Positions 22,315-30,929 of a DNA stretch of 46,232 nt are shown here, piece by piece. The stretch comes from JAZRPG01 sp045649105. Lineage in GTDB: Bacteria; Bacillota; Clostridia; Oscillospirales; JAAYXM01. The DNA is taken from positions 1 to 46,232 of the forward strand of contig JAZRPG010000034.1 in the NCBI GenBank assembly GCA_045649105.1, written 5' to 3'. The notes beneath the pieces were generated by a model. The model saw nothing but the letters and a program-made list of their open reading frames with translations. It had not been told where the DNA came from and made no database searches. Every line of letters begins with the position of its first letter. Position 1 is the stretch's first letter. The position numbers and the translations under genes were made by a program.

Positions 22315-22590
22315 ATGCAAAAGGACGGACTGCGGATGCGCGCAGCAGAGCTTTTAGATGTTCCGGCAGATACGCTTGCAGGACTTCTGCATATAGAAAT
22401 GACGGGTACAAAAGAGGTTTTTATAGAAAACCACAAAGGAATTATAGAGCTCAGCGAGAATGAGGTAACGGTAAATGCAGGGAAAAAGGTTGTTCATGTT
22501 TTGGGGCAGAGACTGTGCGTGCTCTCTATGAACTCGGAGGAGGTGCGCCTCGGCGGTGAAATTGAACGCGTGAGCTTTGAGGGAGCATAA
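22315..22590 (+). CDS. yqfC: Sporulation protein YqfC (YabP/YqfC family)
   Basis: This 91-residue protein is a small beta-rich member of the YabP/YqfC family made in the mother cell. It shows the family run E-M-T-G-T-K-E-V-F-I-E-N-H-K-G-I followed by I-x-V-x-V-L-G-Q-like strands near the middle (H-V-L-G-Q-R-L). The SD GAAAGGGG precedes ATG 22315 by about 10 bases. It is followed by yqfD after 14 bases, the conserved pairing in spore formers. Its exact biochemical role is not known. Confidence 0.9.
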   Translation: MQKDGLRMRAAELLDVPADTLAGLLHIEMTGTKEVFIENHKGIIELSENEVTVNAGKKVVHVLGQRLCVLSMNSEEVRLGGEIERVSFEGA

Positions 22591-22604
22591 AGGAGGGTGA
22601 GCAT

Positions 22605-23786
22605 GTGCAGAACATAATTAATTTCCTGCGCGGAAATGTTTATATCAAGGTTTCCGGCTCATATCCGGAGCGATTTCTCAATCTGTGTGCGAGAAACGGC
22701 ATAGAATTCTGGGATATGTCCGCGCCTTGTCCGGGCGAGATTTTTGTTCGGGTAAGGGTGGCGGATTATAAAAAAATAAGGCCGATTGCAAAAAAAACCA
22801 TGTGCCATGTGCATATTACGGAAAAAAGAGGCCTGCCGTTTTTTACACGCAAGTTTCGCCGCCGCACTGCGCTTATCACGGGATGTGCGGTGTTTTGCGT
22901 TGCGGCATGGGTTTTTACAAGCTTTGTGTGGGTTATAGACATTGACGGGTTTGAAAGCCTTGATACGGCGCTTTTGCGCCGGGAGCTTGAAAACAACGGT
23001 GTAAAAATAGGCGCGTATTCGCCGTCGGTAGACCTTGATGCGCTTAAAAATGATATTCTGATAAAGATGCCGGAGCTTTCATACATATCAATAAATTTTA
23101 ACGGCTCGCATGCAGAGGTAAAGGCGCGAAAACGGACACTCCCGCCGGGGCTTATCCCGCAGGATGAGCCGTGTCACATAGTCGCTTCGCGTGACGGGAT
23201 AATAACGGATATAGTGGTGAAGTCAGGGACGCCTGCCGTTGTGCGAGGCGATACCGTAATGGAGGGTCAGCTTCTTGCGAGCGGATATATCACAGGGCGT
23301 GCAGGGAGCACGGTGGTAACGCATGCTGATGCTGAAGTGCGCGCACGGACATGGCACAGAGAAACGGCGAAAATGCCGAGAACATACTTTGAAAAGGTGT
23401 ATACGGGAAGAGAAAAAACACAGCGGACACTGATAGTATTCGGGAAAAGAATAAAATTATATTTTAATGCTGGAATTTCATATAAGAAGTGTGATAAAAT
23501 AATAGAAAAGACAGATCTGACTCTGCCGGGCGGGAGAAGGCTTCCTCTTTCTCTTGAAACAGCACACATATCTGAGTATGTTGTGAATCAAAGGGAGATT
23601 CCGGAGGATGAGGCGTTCCGCAATCTGCGTGACGGGCTTTCCTCATCGCTTGACCTGCCGGACGGCGCCTCGCTTGTCCGCGCGGATTATACTGCCGCGT
23701 CAGACGGAGATGTGTCTGAGGTTTCGATGGTGGCAGAGTGTATAGAGCCGATAGGCAAAGAACAGACGCTTTTGAAAGATGGGTGA
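22605..23786 (+). CDS. yqfD: Sporulation protein YqfD
   Basis: This 393-residue protein has one clear membrane helix (about 85-107) between a short N-terminal cytoplasmic domain and a large C-terminal part with R-D-G-I-I-T-D-I-V-V-K-S-G-T-P-A-V-V-x-G-D-T-V-x-x-G-Q-L-L-A-S-G, the typical YqfD/SpoIV-associated signature. It is needed for efficient sporulation in Bacillus; mechanism is unclear. GTG 22605 has the strong SD AAAGGAGGGTGA. It is co-transcribed with yqfC and phoH. Confidence 0.93.
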   Translation: MQNIINFLRGNVYIKVSGSYPERFLNLCARNGIEFWDMSAPCPGEIFVRVRVADYKKIRPIAKKTMCHVHITEKRGLPFFTRKFRRRTALITGCAVFCVAAWVFTSFVWVIDIDGFESLDTALLRRELENNGVKIGAYSPSVDLDALKNDILIKMPELSYISINFNGSHAEVKARKRTLPPGLIPQDEPCHIVASRDGIITDIVVKSGTPAVVRGDTVMEGQLLASGYITGRAGSTVVTHADAEVRARTWHRETAKMPRTYFEKVYTGREKTQRTLIVFGKRIKLYFNAGISYKKCDKIIEKTDLTLPGGRRLPLSLETAHISEYVVNQREIPEDEAFRNLRDGLSSSLDLPDGASLVRADYTAASDGDVSEVSMVAECIEPIGKEQTLLKDG

Positions 23787-23798
23787 TTTTTTATCGCT

Positions 23799-24809
23799 AT
23801 GGTTGAACGGACGATAAATATTGACAAGCTTGAACAGTTGACCGATATATTCGGCTCCTTTGATGAGAATATAGGCGTTCTTGAGCGCGAACTCGGCGTT
23901 ACGGTGCTCAGCCGTAATGATGAGTTAAAGGTCGTTGGCGGTGAAGAGGACACAGAGCGCGCAGTGCGCGTGCTCAAAAGCCTTCTTAAGCTCTCGTCGG
24001 GCGGTGAAGCCATAAACGAGCAGAATATACGTTATGTACTGGGCCTCGTTGAGGAAAATAAGGACGACAAGGTGTCTGAGCTTTCAAAAGATGTAGTGTG
24101 CATAACCATAAAAGGGAAACCCATAAAGGCGAAGACCATTGGCCAGCGCGAATATATTGACGCCATAAAGAACAACACAGTGACACTCGGGGTCGGCCCT
24201 GCCGGCACGGGAAAGACATATCTCGCCGTTGCGGCAGCTGTGAATGCGTACAGGGAGAAAAAGGTAAGCAGAATTATACTCACTCGCCCTGCAATCGAGG
24301 CGGGAGAAAAGCTCGGCTTTTTGCCGGGTGACTTGCAGAGTAAGGTTGACCCGTATCTTCGCCCGCTGTACGACGGTCTTTTCGAGATGATAGGTCCGGA
24401 GTCGTTCCAGAGATACATGGAGCGCGGCACGATAGAGGTTGCGCCGCTTGCATATATGCGCGGAAGAACACTTGATGATTCGTTTATAATACTTGATGAG
24501 GCGCAGAACACAACGCCGGAGCAGATGAAGATGTTTCTGACACGGCTTGGATTTGGCTCAAAGGCGGTAATTACGGGAGATATAACACAGATTGACCTTC
24601 CCGACGGAAAGACCTCGGGGCTCCGCGATGCAATGCACGTTCTGAAAAATGTGGAGGATGTGGCGCAATGTGTGCTTACCTCAAAGGATGTTGTGCGTCA
24701 TGTTCTGGTACAGAGGATAATAAATGCATATGAAAAGAGCAGCCGTGAGCGTGAAAAGCGCGGCATGAAGGCTCAGGAAAGGCAAGGAAGCAAAAATGGC
24801 AGAGCATAG
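23799..24809 (+). CDS. phoH: PhoH-family ATPase
   Basis: This 336-residue cytoplasmic P-loop protein has an N-terminal KH-like region (about 10-75), then Walker A G-P-A-G-T-G-K-T-Y-L (about 133-142), R-P-A-I-E-A-G-E-K-L-G-F-L-P-G-D-L, and Walker B F-I-I-L-D-E-A-Q-N-T-T-P. It is thought to be an RNA-related ATPase working near YbeY in rRNA processing. A short gap separates it from yqfD, and it overlaps ybeY by 14 bases. The usual gene between (pgpH/yqfF, a c-di-AMP phosphodiesterase) is absent. Confidence 0.93.
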   Translation: MVERTINIDKLEQLTDIFGSFDENIGVLERELGVTVLSRNDELKVVGGEEDTERAVRVLKSLLKLSSGGEAINEQNIRYVLGLVEENKDDKVSELSKDVVCITIKGKPIKAKTIGQREYIDAIKNNTVTLGVGPAGTGKTYLAVAAAVNAYREKKVSRIILTRPAIEAGEKLGFLPGDLQSKVDPYLRPLYDGLFEMIGPESFQRYMERGTIEVAPLAYMRGRTLDDSFIILDEAQNTTPEQMKMFLTRLGFGSKAVITGDITQIDLPDGKTSGLRDAMHVLKNVEDVAQCVLTSKDVVRHVLVQRIINAYEKSSREREKRGMKAQERQGSKNGRA

Positions 24810-25284
24810 CATTACGGTAGTTACGGAGAGGGAAGATGCTTCACTTTGTGAGAGCATAAAGTGCGCAGTCCTCGCTGCGCTTGATTATGAGGGCGTTACG
24901 CAGAATTGTGATGTGTGTGTTATGGTAACGGATGACGAGGGTATCCGTGAGCTTAACCGCGAGCACAGGGATTTGGACAAGCCGACAGATGTGCTGTCTT
25001 TCCCCATGCTTGAACTGCGCCCCGGACAGAAGATAGAGGTATCCCCGCTTGAGCTTGATCCGGAGACGGGAGCGGTTATGCTCGGGGATATAGCAATCTC
25101 CCATGAGCGCGCGCTTGCGCAGGCTGAGGAGTATGGACATGCTCTTTCGCGGGAAATTGCGTTTTTAACCGTGCACGGAACGCTGCATCTTCTCGGATAT
25201 GACCATGAGCGGGGCGAAGATGATGAAAAACTGCATTTTTCCCGTCAGGAGGAAATATTGTGCGAGCTCGGTTGCGGGAGGTAG
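24796..25284 (+). CDS. ybeY: Endoribonuclease YbeY
   Basis: This 162-residue zinc-dependent RNase takes part in 16S rRNA 3'-end maturation and ribosome quality control. The three-histidine site H-G-T-L-H-L-L-G-Y-D-H is at about 125-135 and the upstream R-E-L-N-x-x-x-R-x-x-D-K-P-T-D-V-L-S-F-P signature is present. Length is typical. An AAGGAAG SD lies within the end of phoH, showing coupling. Confidence 0.96.
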   Translation: MAEHSITVVTEREDASLCESIKCAVLAALDYEGVTQNCDVCVMVTDDEGIRELNREHRDLDKPTDVLSFPMLELRPGQKIEVSPLELDPETGAVMLGDIAISHERALAQAEEYGHALSREIAFLTVHGTLHLLGYDHERGEDDEKLHFSRQEEILCELGCGR

Positions 25285-25290
25285 AAGGGC

Positions 25291-25758
25291 ATGCGTGTAA
25301 GTCGTGAATTCCGCAGACTTTCCGCAAGCTTCCGTGCAGCGTTTAACGGCATAGGACTTGCGATAAAAAATGAGCGCAATTTCAGGATACATATATGCTT
25401 TATCTTTTATGTTCTGGTGTTTGCGTGCCTCGGCAGTGTTCCGGCAGGCAGATTCGCAATTCTTGTGCTGTGCTTCGGTGTTGTTACTGCAGCGGAGCTT
25501 GTAAACAGTGCAATAGAGCTTCTGGGCGATACGGTAACTGACAGATTTGATATGTCACTTCGGGCGATAAAGGATATGGCGGCAGGTGCCGTTCTGATGA
25601 GTGCATTGTGTTCGGCTGTTGCGGGACTTGTGATTTTTCTCGCGCCGGATGTATTGTTAAAAATATTTGAGCGGCTTTTTGCTATGCCGTATATAGCGGC
25701 TGTTATTGCGCTGTCGCTTCCGGTTGCAGTGCTTTTTGTCATTCGAAGGAGCAAATGA
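25291..25758 (+). CDS. dgkA: Diacylglycerol/undecaprenol kinase
   Basis: This 155-residue membrane kinase belongs to the DagK family; the Gram-positive enzymes phosphorylate undecaprenol. Marks are F-N-G-I-G-L-A-I-K-N-E-R-N-F-R-I-H near the start and A-E-L-V-N-S-A-I-E-x-x-x-D (about 69-81) with a following D-x-A-A-G-A. Three or four membrane helices are visible. The tail beyond about residue 115 adds one more hydrophobic segment, slightly longer than minimal family members. It is followed by rlmD with overlapping codons. Confidence 0.9.
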   Translation: MRVSREFRRLSASFRAAFNGIGLAIKNERNFRIHICFIFYVLVFACLGSVPAGRFAILVLCFGVVTAAELVNSAIELLGDTVTDRFDMSLRAIKDMAAGAVLMSALCSAVAGLVIFLAPDVLLKIFERLFAMPYIAAVIALSLPVAVLFVIRRSK

Positions 25759-27104
25759 TGGAAAAGGGAAATATTTATACAGTATCTATATCAGGCTATA
25801 CTTCAGAAGGCGCAGGTATTGCGCGGATAGACGGGAGAGCTGTGTTTGTTCCGCTTGCCATGCATGGCGAAACATGCGAAATAAAAATATTGAAGGTACT
25901 TAAAAATCTCGCTTATGCAAAGCTTCTGCGCGTTATAGATGCATCTCCCGCGAGAGTCGACAGCAAATGTGAGTACTTTCCGAAATGCGGCGGGTGCGAC
26001 CTCTGGCATATGACATATGAAGAAGAGCTTCGGTTTAAGGAAGGAAAGGTTCGCGATGCAATAACAAGAATTGCAGGGCTTGATATCACGATAAACCCGA
26101 TACTCGGCTCGGAGCGGACAGTCCGGTACAGGAATAAGGCGCAGTTTCCCGCAGGTGTGGAAAAGGGAAGTGTAGTGAGCGGCTTTTACAGACCGCACAG
26201 CCATGATATTGTTCCGTCAGAAAGCTGTATTATACAAAGCACGGCGGCAGATATCATACGCCGTGCCGTTATGAAATGGCAAGAGGATTTCGGTGTGCCT
26301 TCATATGACGAGGAGACAGGCCGCGGGGTTGTTCGTCATATATATGTGAGAAACGGAAAAAAAGGCGCAATGCTTTGCCTCGTTGCGACGCGTCGTCCGA
26401 AATATTTGGACGAACTTTGCGAGTATGTAAAACGCGCATATCCCGATATTTGCGGTATTATAATCAATATAAACAATGAGAAAACAAATGTAATTCTGGG
26501 CAAACGATATGAAACCGTATGCGGAGCGCCGTATATAGAGGACGAGATGTCCCGCTTGCGGTTCCGTATTTCTCCCGCGGCATTTTATCAGGTCAACCGC
26601 GACCAGGCAGAGAAGCTCTATTCTGTTGCTATAGAATATATTAAAGAAAGCGGAGCTGAGACAGCGCTTGATTTATACTGCGGGATCGGCACGATAACGC
26701 TGTGCATGGCAAAAAATCTCCGCCGTGTAACGGGTATTGAGACTGTGCCGGAGGCGATAGAGGACGCGCGTGAAAACGCGAAACTTAACGGGATGGAAAA
26801 CGCGGAGTTCATATGTGCAGATGTCGGAGAGGCAATGAAGCTTCCCACGCTCTGTGACGAGCGTCCCGATGCCGTCCTTGTAGACCCGCCGCGAAAAGGT
26901 CTCTCTCCCGCGGCTCTTAGCCGGATAAAGAATCTCGGTGCCAAAACTCTTGTATATGTGTCGTGCGACCCGGCAACGCTTGCGCGCGATTTAAAGCTGC
27001 TGTGCGGCGATGGCACATATACGGCAGTATCCGCAACCCCCGTAGACATGTTCCCCAGGACAAAACATGTCGAGTGCGTCGTGCGGTTATGTAAAAAACA
27101 ATAA
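25758..27104 (+). CDS. rlmD: 23S rRNA (uracil-C5)-methyltransferase, RlmD/RumA family
   Basis: This enzyme of about 448 residues uses SAM to methylate C5 of a uridine in 23S rRNA (U1939 or U747 in the E. coli numbering; the exact site cannot be read). It has an N-terminal TRAM domain, a [4Fe-4S] motif C-x5-C-G-G-C (about 73-82), Q-V-N near the core, the SAM motif D-L-Y-C-G-I-G-T, and the catalytic Y-V-S-C-D-P. Two start ATGs exist (25755, 25758); the second has a better six-base spacing from AAGGAG. It occupies the place where era often stands in related operons. Confidence 0.93.
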   Translation: MEKGNIYTVSISGYTSEGAGIARIDGRAVFVPLAMHGETCEIKILKVLKNLAYAKLLRVIDASPARVDSKCEYFPKCGGCDLWHMTYEEELRFKEGKVRDAITRIAGLDITINPILGSERTVRYRNKAQFPAGVEKGSVVSGFYRPHSHDIVPSESCIIQSTAADIIRRAVMKWQEDFGVPSYDEETGRGVVRHIYVRNGKKGAMLCLVATRRPKYLDELCEYVKRAYPDICGIIININNEKTNVILGKRYETVCGAPYIEDEMSRLRFRISPAAFYQVNRDQAEKLYSVAIEYIKESGAETALDLYCGIGTITLCMAKNLRRVTGIETVPEAIEDARENAKLNGMENAEFICADVGEAMKLPTLCDERPDAVLVDPPRKGLSPAALSRIKNLGAKTLVYVSCDPATLARDLKLLCGDGTYTAVSATPVDMFPRTKHVECVVRLCKKQ

Positions 27105-27132
27105 AATTATAAGAAAAGGAAGGTAAATCAGA

Positions 27133-27795
27133 ATGAATCAGTGGCAGGGGAAAAAGTGGTATTGTTACGGGACTTCAATGACTGATAATGTTTCGTTGGT
27201 CAATGGGATAAATTGCGGAAATTATTCCAAATATTTAGCCGAGTATTCAGGTCTCGAAGAGCACAATTTCGGCAAGTGCGGAAGCGGTATAATACCGGAA
27301 CTTCACGGAGAGGACAATAACAAAGCGAGATGTATGCGCCTTGATGACGGCAAGGCAGAGGCGGATTTGATTACCGTCGAGGTTATACCTAATGATACAA
27401 AGGGAAAACTTGGAGATGTGACGGATTTATCTGATGATACATTCTGCGGAAACCTTAACCAGATAATAGAGTATCTTCTTTCCAACACAAAGGCGACTCT
27501 TGTTATCCTGATTGCGACAAGAGGCAGATATCAGCATGATGATCCTTCCGTAAAGTTTTTGCCTACAGGAGAGAAAGTAAAAGAGAGATTAGAGTGGGAG
27601 GATGCAGTTTCCACTATTTGCAGAATGCATGGTGTTCCGTGCCTAAACGGTGCAAGCGAGGCAGGACTCGGATATTATCGAGTTGCAAATGATAACACTT
27701 TTGTGCAGGACCAGGTACACCTCACTGACAAGGGCGGAGAAATACTTGCAAAATATTATTGGGGAAAATTAAGTAATATATATCCTAATGATTAA
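27133..27795 (+). CDS. SGNH/GDSL-like hydrolase
   Basis: The product has 220 residues and no signal peptide. The four SGNH blocks can be placed: block I Y-G-T-S-M-T (Ser nucleophile near 15, with T in place of the usual D), block II G-K-C-G-S-G near 47-52, block III V-E-V-I-P-N-D near 82-88, and block V D-Q-V-H-L-T near 196-201, giving an S-G-N-D/H set. The family hydrolyses esters of lipids, sugars or acetylated glycans; the substrate here is unknown. It has a good SD (AAGGAAGG) and follows rlmD by 28 bases without a terminator. Confidence 0.8.
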   Translation: MNQWQGKKWYCYGTSMTDNVSLVNGINCGNYSKYLAEYSGLEEHNFGKCGSGIIPELHGEDNNKARCMRLDDGKAEADLITVEVIPNDTKGKLGDVTDLSDDTFCGNLNQIIEYLLSNTKATLVILIATRGRYQHDDPSVKFLPTGEKVKERLEWEDAVSTICRMHGVPCLNGASEAGLGYYRVANDNTFVQDQVHLTDKGGEILAKYYWGKLSNIYPND

Positions 27796-27806
27796 ACAAC
27801 ATATGC

Positions 27807-27842
27807 AAAAAGCTGTCTGATTTCGGGTCAGGCAGCTTTTTT
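27807..27842 (+). terminator. Rho-independent terminator after the SGNH gene
   Basis: AAAAGCTGTCTGA and TCAGGCAGCTTTT pair with one wobble around a TTTCGGG loop and end in a T run. Confidence 0.88.
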
Positions 27843-27915
27843 GCGACAGAGCAAACATGACAGGGGAAAGCGTATAAAAAGTTTGAATAGCGCGGGTGAA
27901 ATTTGCTGTAAATCA

Positions 27916-27944
27916 TTGAAAAAATCGGTGAATTGATATATAAT
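27916..27944 (+). promoter_or_regulatory. Sigma-A promoter upstream of rhaB
   Basis: TTGAAA (27916-27921) and TATAAT (27939-27944) have a 17-base spacer. About 100 bases of untranslated leader follow before the start; no riboswitch is recognised in it. Confidence 0.8.
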
Positions 27945-28045
27945 TGATTTAATAAAGATTACCGGAAAATATGTGCAGTCGCCAAGGCTCGGTAAGAGAC
28001 AGCGGCGTTGCGGCAGTATAATTTGCATGAAATGGGGTTTTTGTT

Positions 28046-29449
28046 TTGAAAAATTACTATCTCGCAGTTGATATCGGCGCGTCCAGCGGCCGGCATATAT
28101 TGGCATATACCGAGGATGGGAAAATTTATCTTGAGGAAATATACCGTTTCGAAAACGGTATGAAAGAAAAAGACGGTCATCTGTGCTGGGATTTTGATAA
28201 GCTGTTTGAGGAGATTGTAAGCGGACTTGCAAAGTGCAAGGCTTCCGGCAAAATCCCGACGAGTATGGGAATTGATACATGGGGCGTTGATTTCGTCCTT
28301 ATCGGCAGTGACGGTAAGGCCATCGGAAAAACATATGCATACAGGGACAGCCGTACAGAGGGCATGATAGAAAAAGTGAGCGAAATTATTTCGCCTGAGG
28401 CGCTGTACGGAAGGACCGGTATTCAGACGCAGGTATATAATACCATTTATCAGCTTATGGCCGTAAAAACACAGGAGCCGGAGAATATGGAGCGTGCAGA
28501 GCGCCTTCTTATGACGCCGGACTACTTTAACTATCTTCTCACCGGCGTAATGAAGTCGGAGTACACAGAGGCGACAACGACACAGCTCATTAACCCGGTC
28601 ACAAAGGATTGGGACCGTGAGCTTATCGATATGCTGGGATATAAGCAGTCCATATTCGGGCCGATTACAATGGCAGGAACATCTGTAGGAAGGCTCAAGA
28701 AGGAAATCGAGGAGCGCGTCGGGTTCAATCTTGAGGTCATACAGACGACGACTCACGACACAGCATCTGCAGTGCTTGCCGTTCCTGCAAAAAGTGAGGA
28801 CTTTGTGTATATAAGCTCGGGGACATGGTCACTCATGGGCGTTGAGCAGAAAGAGGCAGATTGCTCTGAGAAGAGCCGAAAAGCAGGTCTTACGAATGAG
28901 GGCGGGTATGAGTACCGCTTCCGTCATCTGAAAAATATAATGGGGTTATGGATGATTCAATCCGTAAGACATGAGCTTGACGACAAGTTCTCCTTTGCGG
29001 AGCTGTGCTCAAGAGCGGAGGAATGCAGAGAATTCCCGTCGAGAGTTGATGTAAATGACGGCGCATTTTTCGCACCCAAGAGTATGATAGGCGCAATACG
29101 AGAATACTGTGAAAAGACAGGTCAGCGGGTTCCCGAAAAGATTGGAGAGATTGCGACCGTTATATATCAGAGCCTTGCGGAAAGCTATGGAGAAACGGTC
29201 AGAGAAATTGAAAAAATCACGGGAAGAAAGTATGACAGCATAAATATTGTCGGCGGCGGCGCAAATGCAGAGTACTTAAACAGATTAACAGCGGAGAAAA
29301 CGGGGAAAACTGTATACAGCGGCCCGACCGAGGCGACGGCAATAGGGAATATTGCAGTTCAGCTTCTTAAATGCGGAGAATTCAAGAGTGTTGAAGATGT
29401 AAGAAATGCAGTGTTTAACTCATTTGAGATTAAGTGTTTTAAGAACTGA
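28046..29449 (+). CDS. rhaB: Rhamnulokinase
   Basis: This 467-residue FGGY kinase phosphorylates L-rhamnulose to rhamnulose-1-phosphate. Characteristic segments are A-V-D-I-G-A-S-S-G-R-H at the N-terminus, G-I-D-T-W-G-V-D-F near 74, Y-R-D-S-R-T near 100, the C-terminal I-V-G-G-G-A-N-A-E-Y-L-N near 408 and G-P-T-E-A-T-A-I-G-N. The start is TTG 28046 with a GGGG SD. The rest of the rhamnose pathway (isomerase, aldolase, transporter) is not in the window, so the call rests on similarity to the RhaB subfamily. Confidence 0.9.
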   Translation: MKNYYLAVDIGASSGRHILAYTEDGKIYLEEIYRFENGMKEKDGHLCWDFDKLFEEIVSGLAKCKASGKIPTSMGIDTWGVDFVLIGSDGKAIGKTYAYRDSRTEGMIEKVSEIISPEALYGRTGIQTQVYNTIYQLMAVKTQEPENMERAERLLMTPDYFNYLLTGVMKSEYTEATTTQLINPVTKDWDRELIDMLGYKQSIFGPITMAGTSVGRLKKEIEERVGFNLEVIQTTTHDTASAVLAVPAKSEDFVYISSGTWSLMGVEQKEADCSEKSRKAGLTNEGGYEYRFRHLKNIMGLWMIQSVRHELDDKFSFAELCSRAEECREFPSRVDVNDGAFFAPKSMIGAIREYCEKTGQRVPEKIGEIATVIYQSLAESYGETVREIEKITGRKYDSINIVGGGANAEYLNRLTAEKTGKTVYSGPTEATAIGNIAVQLLKCGEFKSVEDVRNAVFNSFEIKCFKN

Positions 29450-29483
29450 ATAAAAAGTACTGAGGTAAAGGAGACAATTTAAT

Positions 29484-30044
29484 ATGAAATCAAAAACACT
29501 TATAGTTGTAATTGCTGTAGTTGCAATCCTTGCAATAGTTTGCATATCATCGTATAACGGTCTGGCAACGGCGCAGGTGAATGTTGAAGAGCAGTCATCG
29601 AACATAGATACACAGCTCCAGCGTCGCGCAGACCTTATCCCGAATCTGGTAAACACGGTTAAGGGGTATGCTGCTCATGAGAGCGAGGTGTTCGGCGCTG
29701 TTACCGCTGCGCGTGAAAAGCTTCTCGGAGCAAGCAGTATAGATGAGAAGGCGGAAGCAGACGGTGAGCTTTCAGGCGCACTTAACCGCCTTATTGCAAT
29801 AGCTGAGGCATATCCTGACCTCAAGGCAAACCAAAACTATATATCGCTCATGGATGAGCTCGCCGGAACGGAGAACAGAATAGCGACGGTTCGCCGTGAC
29901 TACAACGCGGCTGCAGGGGAGTACAACAGGAAAATAAGAGTGTTCCCGGGCAACATTTTCGCCGGTATTTTCGGGTTTGAAAAAGCGGAGCTTTTTGTAG
30001 CGACAGAAGGTGCCGAAAGCGCACCGCAGGTAACATTTGAGTAA
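29484..30044 (+). CDS. LemA family protein
   Basis: This 186-residue protein has an N-terminal membrane helix (about 5-22) and a helical LemA domain with Q-R-R-A-D-L-I-P-N-L-V-N-T-V-K-G-Y and A-N-Q-N-Y-I-S-L-M-D-E-L, and N-x-x-I-R-V-F-P-G-N at the end (Y-N-R-K-I-R-V-F-P). LemA proteins are thought to act at the membrane next to TPM proteins; the molecular job is not settled. A good SD (AAAGGAGAC) precedes ATG 29484. It is followed after one base by the TPM gene. Confidence 0.93.
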   Translation: MKSKTLIVVIAVVAILAIVCISSYNGLATAQVNVEEQSSNIDTQLQRRADLIPNLVNTVKGYAAHESEVFGAVTAAREKLLGASSIDEKAEADGELSGALNRLIAIAEAYPDLKANQNYISLMDELAGTENRIATVRRDYNAAAGEYNRKIRVFPGNIFAGIFGFEKAELFVATEGAESAPQVTFE

Positions 30045-30045
30045 T

Positions 30046-30825
30046 ATGAAACTTTTAATTCGTATAGTGGCGGCATTTGCCGCCCTGCTCGTTCTGACCT
30101 CATGTGCAGAAGCGGTTCCGCTTCCCTCACCGTCGCCTCAGTTTTATGTCAATGATTTTTCTGACCTCGTTTCCGAAACAGTCGAGGAAAAAATCACGGC
30201 GCAGGGCGCGGCGCTTGAAAAGGCTGCAAAAGCACAGATAGTTGTTGTGACGGTGCCTGACACTGCCGGTATGTCACTTGAGGATTACTCGCTGGAGCTT
30301 GCCAGAAAGTGGGGCATAGGCGGCAGTGAGGAAAATAACGGAGTTCTCATCCTTTTCACAACAGATGCGGATGACCCGCATGTGCGTATTGAGGTGGGTT
30401 ATGGCCTTGAGGGCGCGCTTAATGACGCAAAATGCGGCCGTATACTTGATACATGGGCTGTGGAGAGCATGCATGCAGAGGCCTGGGACGATGCAGTCCT
30501 TGATACATGGAATGCCGTTGCAGAGCAGGTCTATGCTGAGTATGGGCTGGAGATTCCCGAGGATGTCGCGCTTGATTGGAACGAAGCTGTGCCGCAGGAG
30601 GAAGAGGATTTAGATATTATATCCCTCGGAATAATTATAGCGGTTATCGTTGTTGTCGCGCTTATGTCCGGCAGTAAGGGCGGCCGCGGAGGCCGCGGTA
30701 ACGGCAGGTTTTATGGCGGCTTTGGAGGATATACAGGCGGATTCTCGGGCGGCTTTGGCGGCGGACGCACGGGCGGATTCTCAGGCGGCGGCGGAAGCTT
30801 TGGGGGCGGCGGTGCGAGCAGATAG
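30046..30825 (+). CDS. TPM-domain lipoprotein (YgcG-like)
   Basis: The 259-residue product starts with a lipoprotein signal (L-V-L-T-S-C near residue 18-22), then a TPM domain (V-N-D-F-S-D-L-V-S to G-Y-G-L-E-G-A-L-N-D), a membrane helix (about 189-207) and a glycine-rich tail (F-G-G-x-x-G-G-F-S-G-G repeats). TPM domains in relatives have been linked to phosphatase-like activity or to photosystem repair; the role in Clostridia is unknown. ATG 30046 follows the lemA stop directly. LemA and TPM are a recurrent pair and probably act together. Confidence 0.9.
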   Translation: MKLLIRIVAAFAALLVLTSCAEAVPLPSPSPQFYVNDFSDLVSETVEEKITAQGAALEKAAKAQIVVVTVPDTAGMSLEDYSLELARKWGIGGSEENNGVLILFTTDADDPHVRIEVGYGLEGALNDAKCGRILDTWAVESMHAEAWDDAVLDTWNAVAEQVYAEYGLEIPEDVALDWNEAVPQEEEDLDIISLGIIIAVIVVVALMSGSKGGRGGRGNGRFYGGFGGYTGGFSGGFGGGRTGGFSGGGGSFGGGGASR

Positions 30826-30929
30826 CGCGCGCACGGGCGGTATTACGCTAATAGAAATATGCAATATAAGGGCTTCTTTTATTGTGGCATAAAATAACTG
30901 TCTGCTGTCTGCAGAAACGGGAGGTACTG

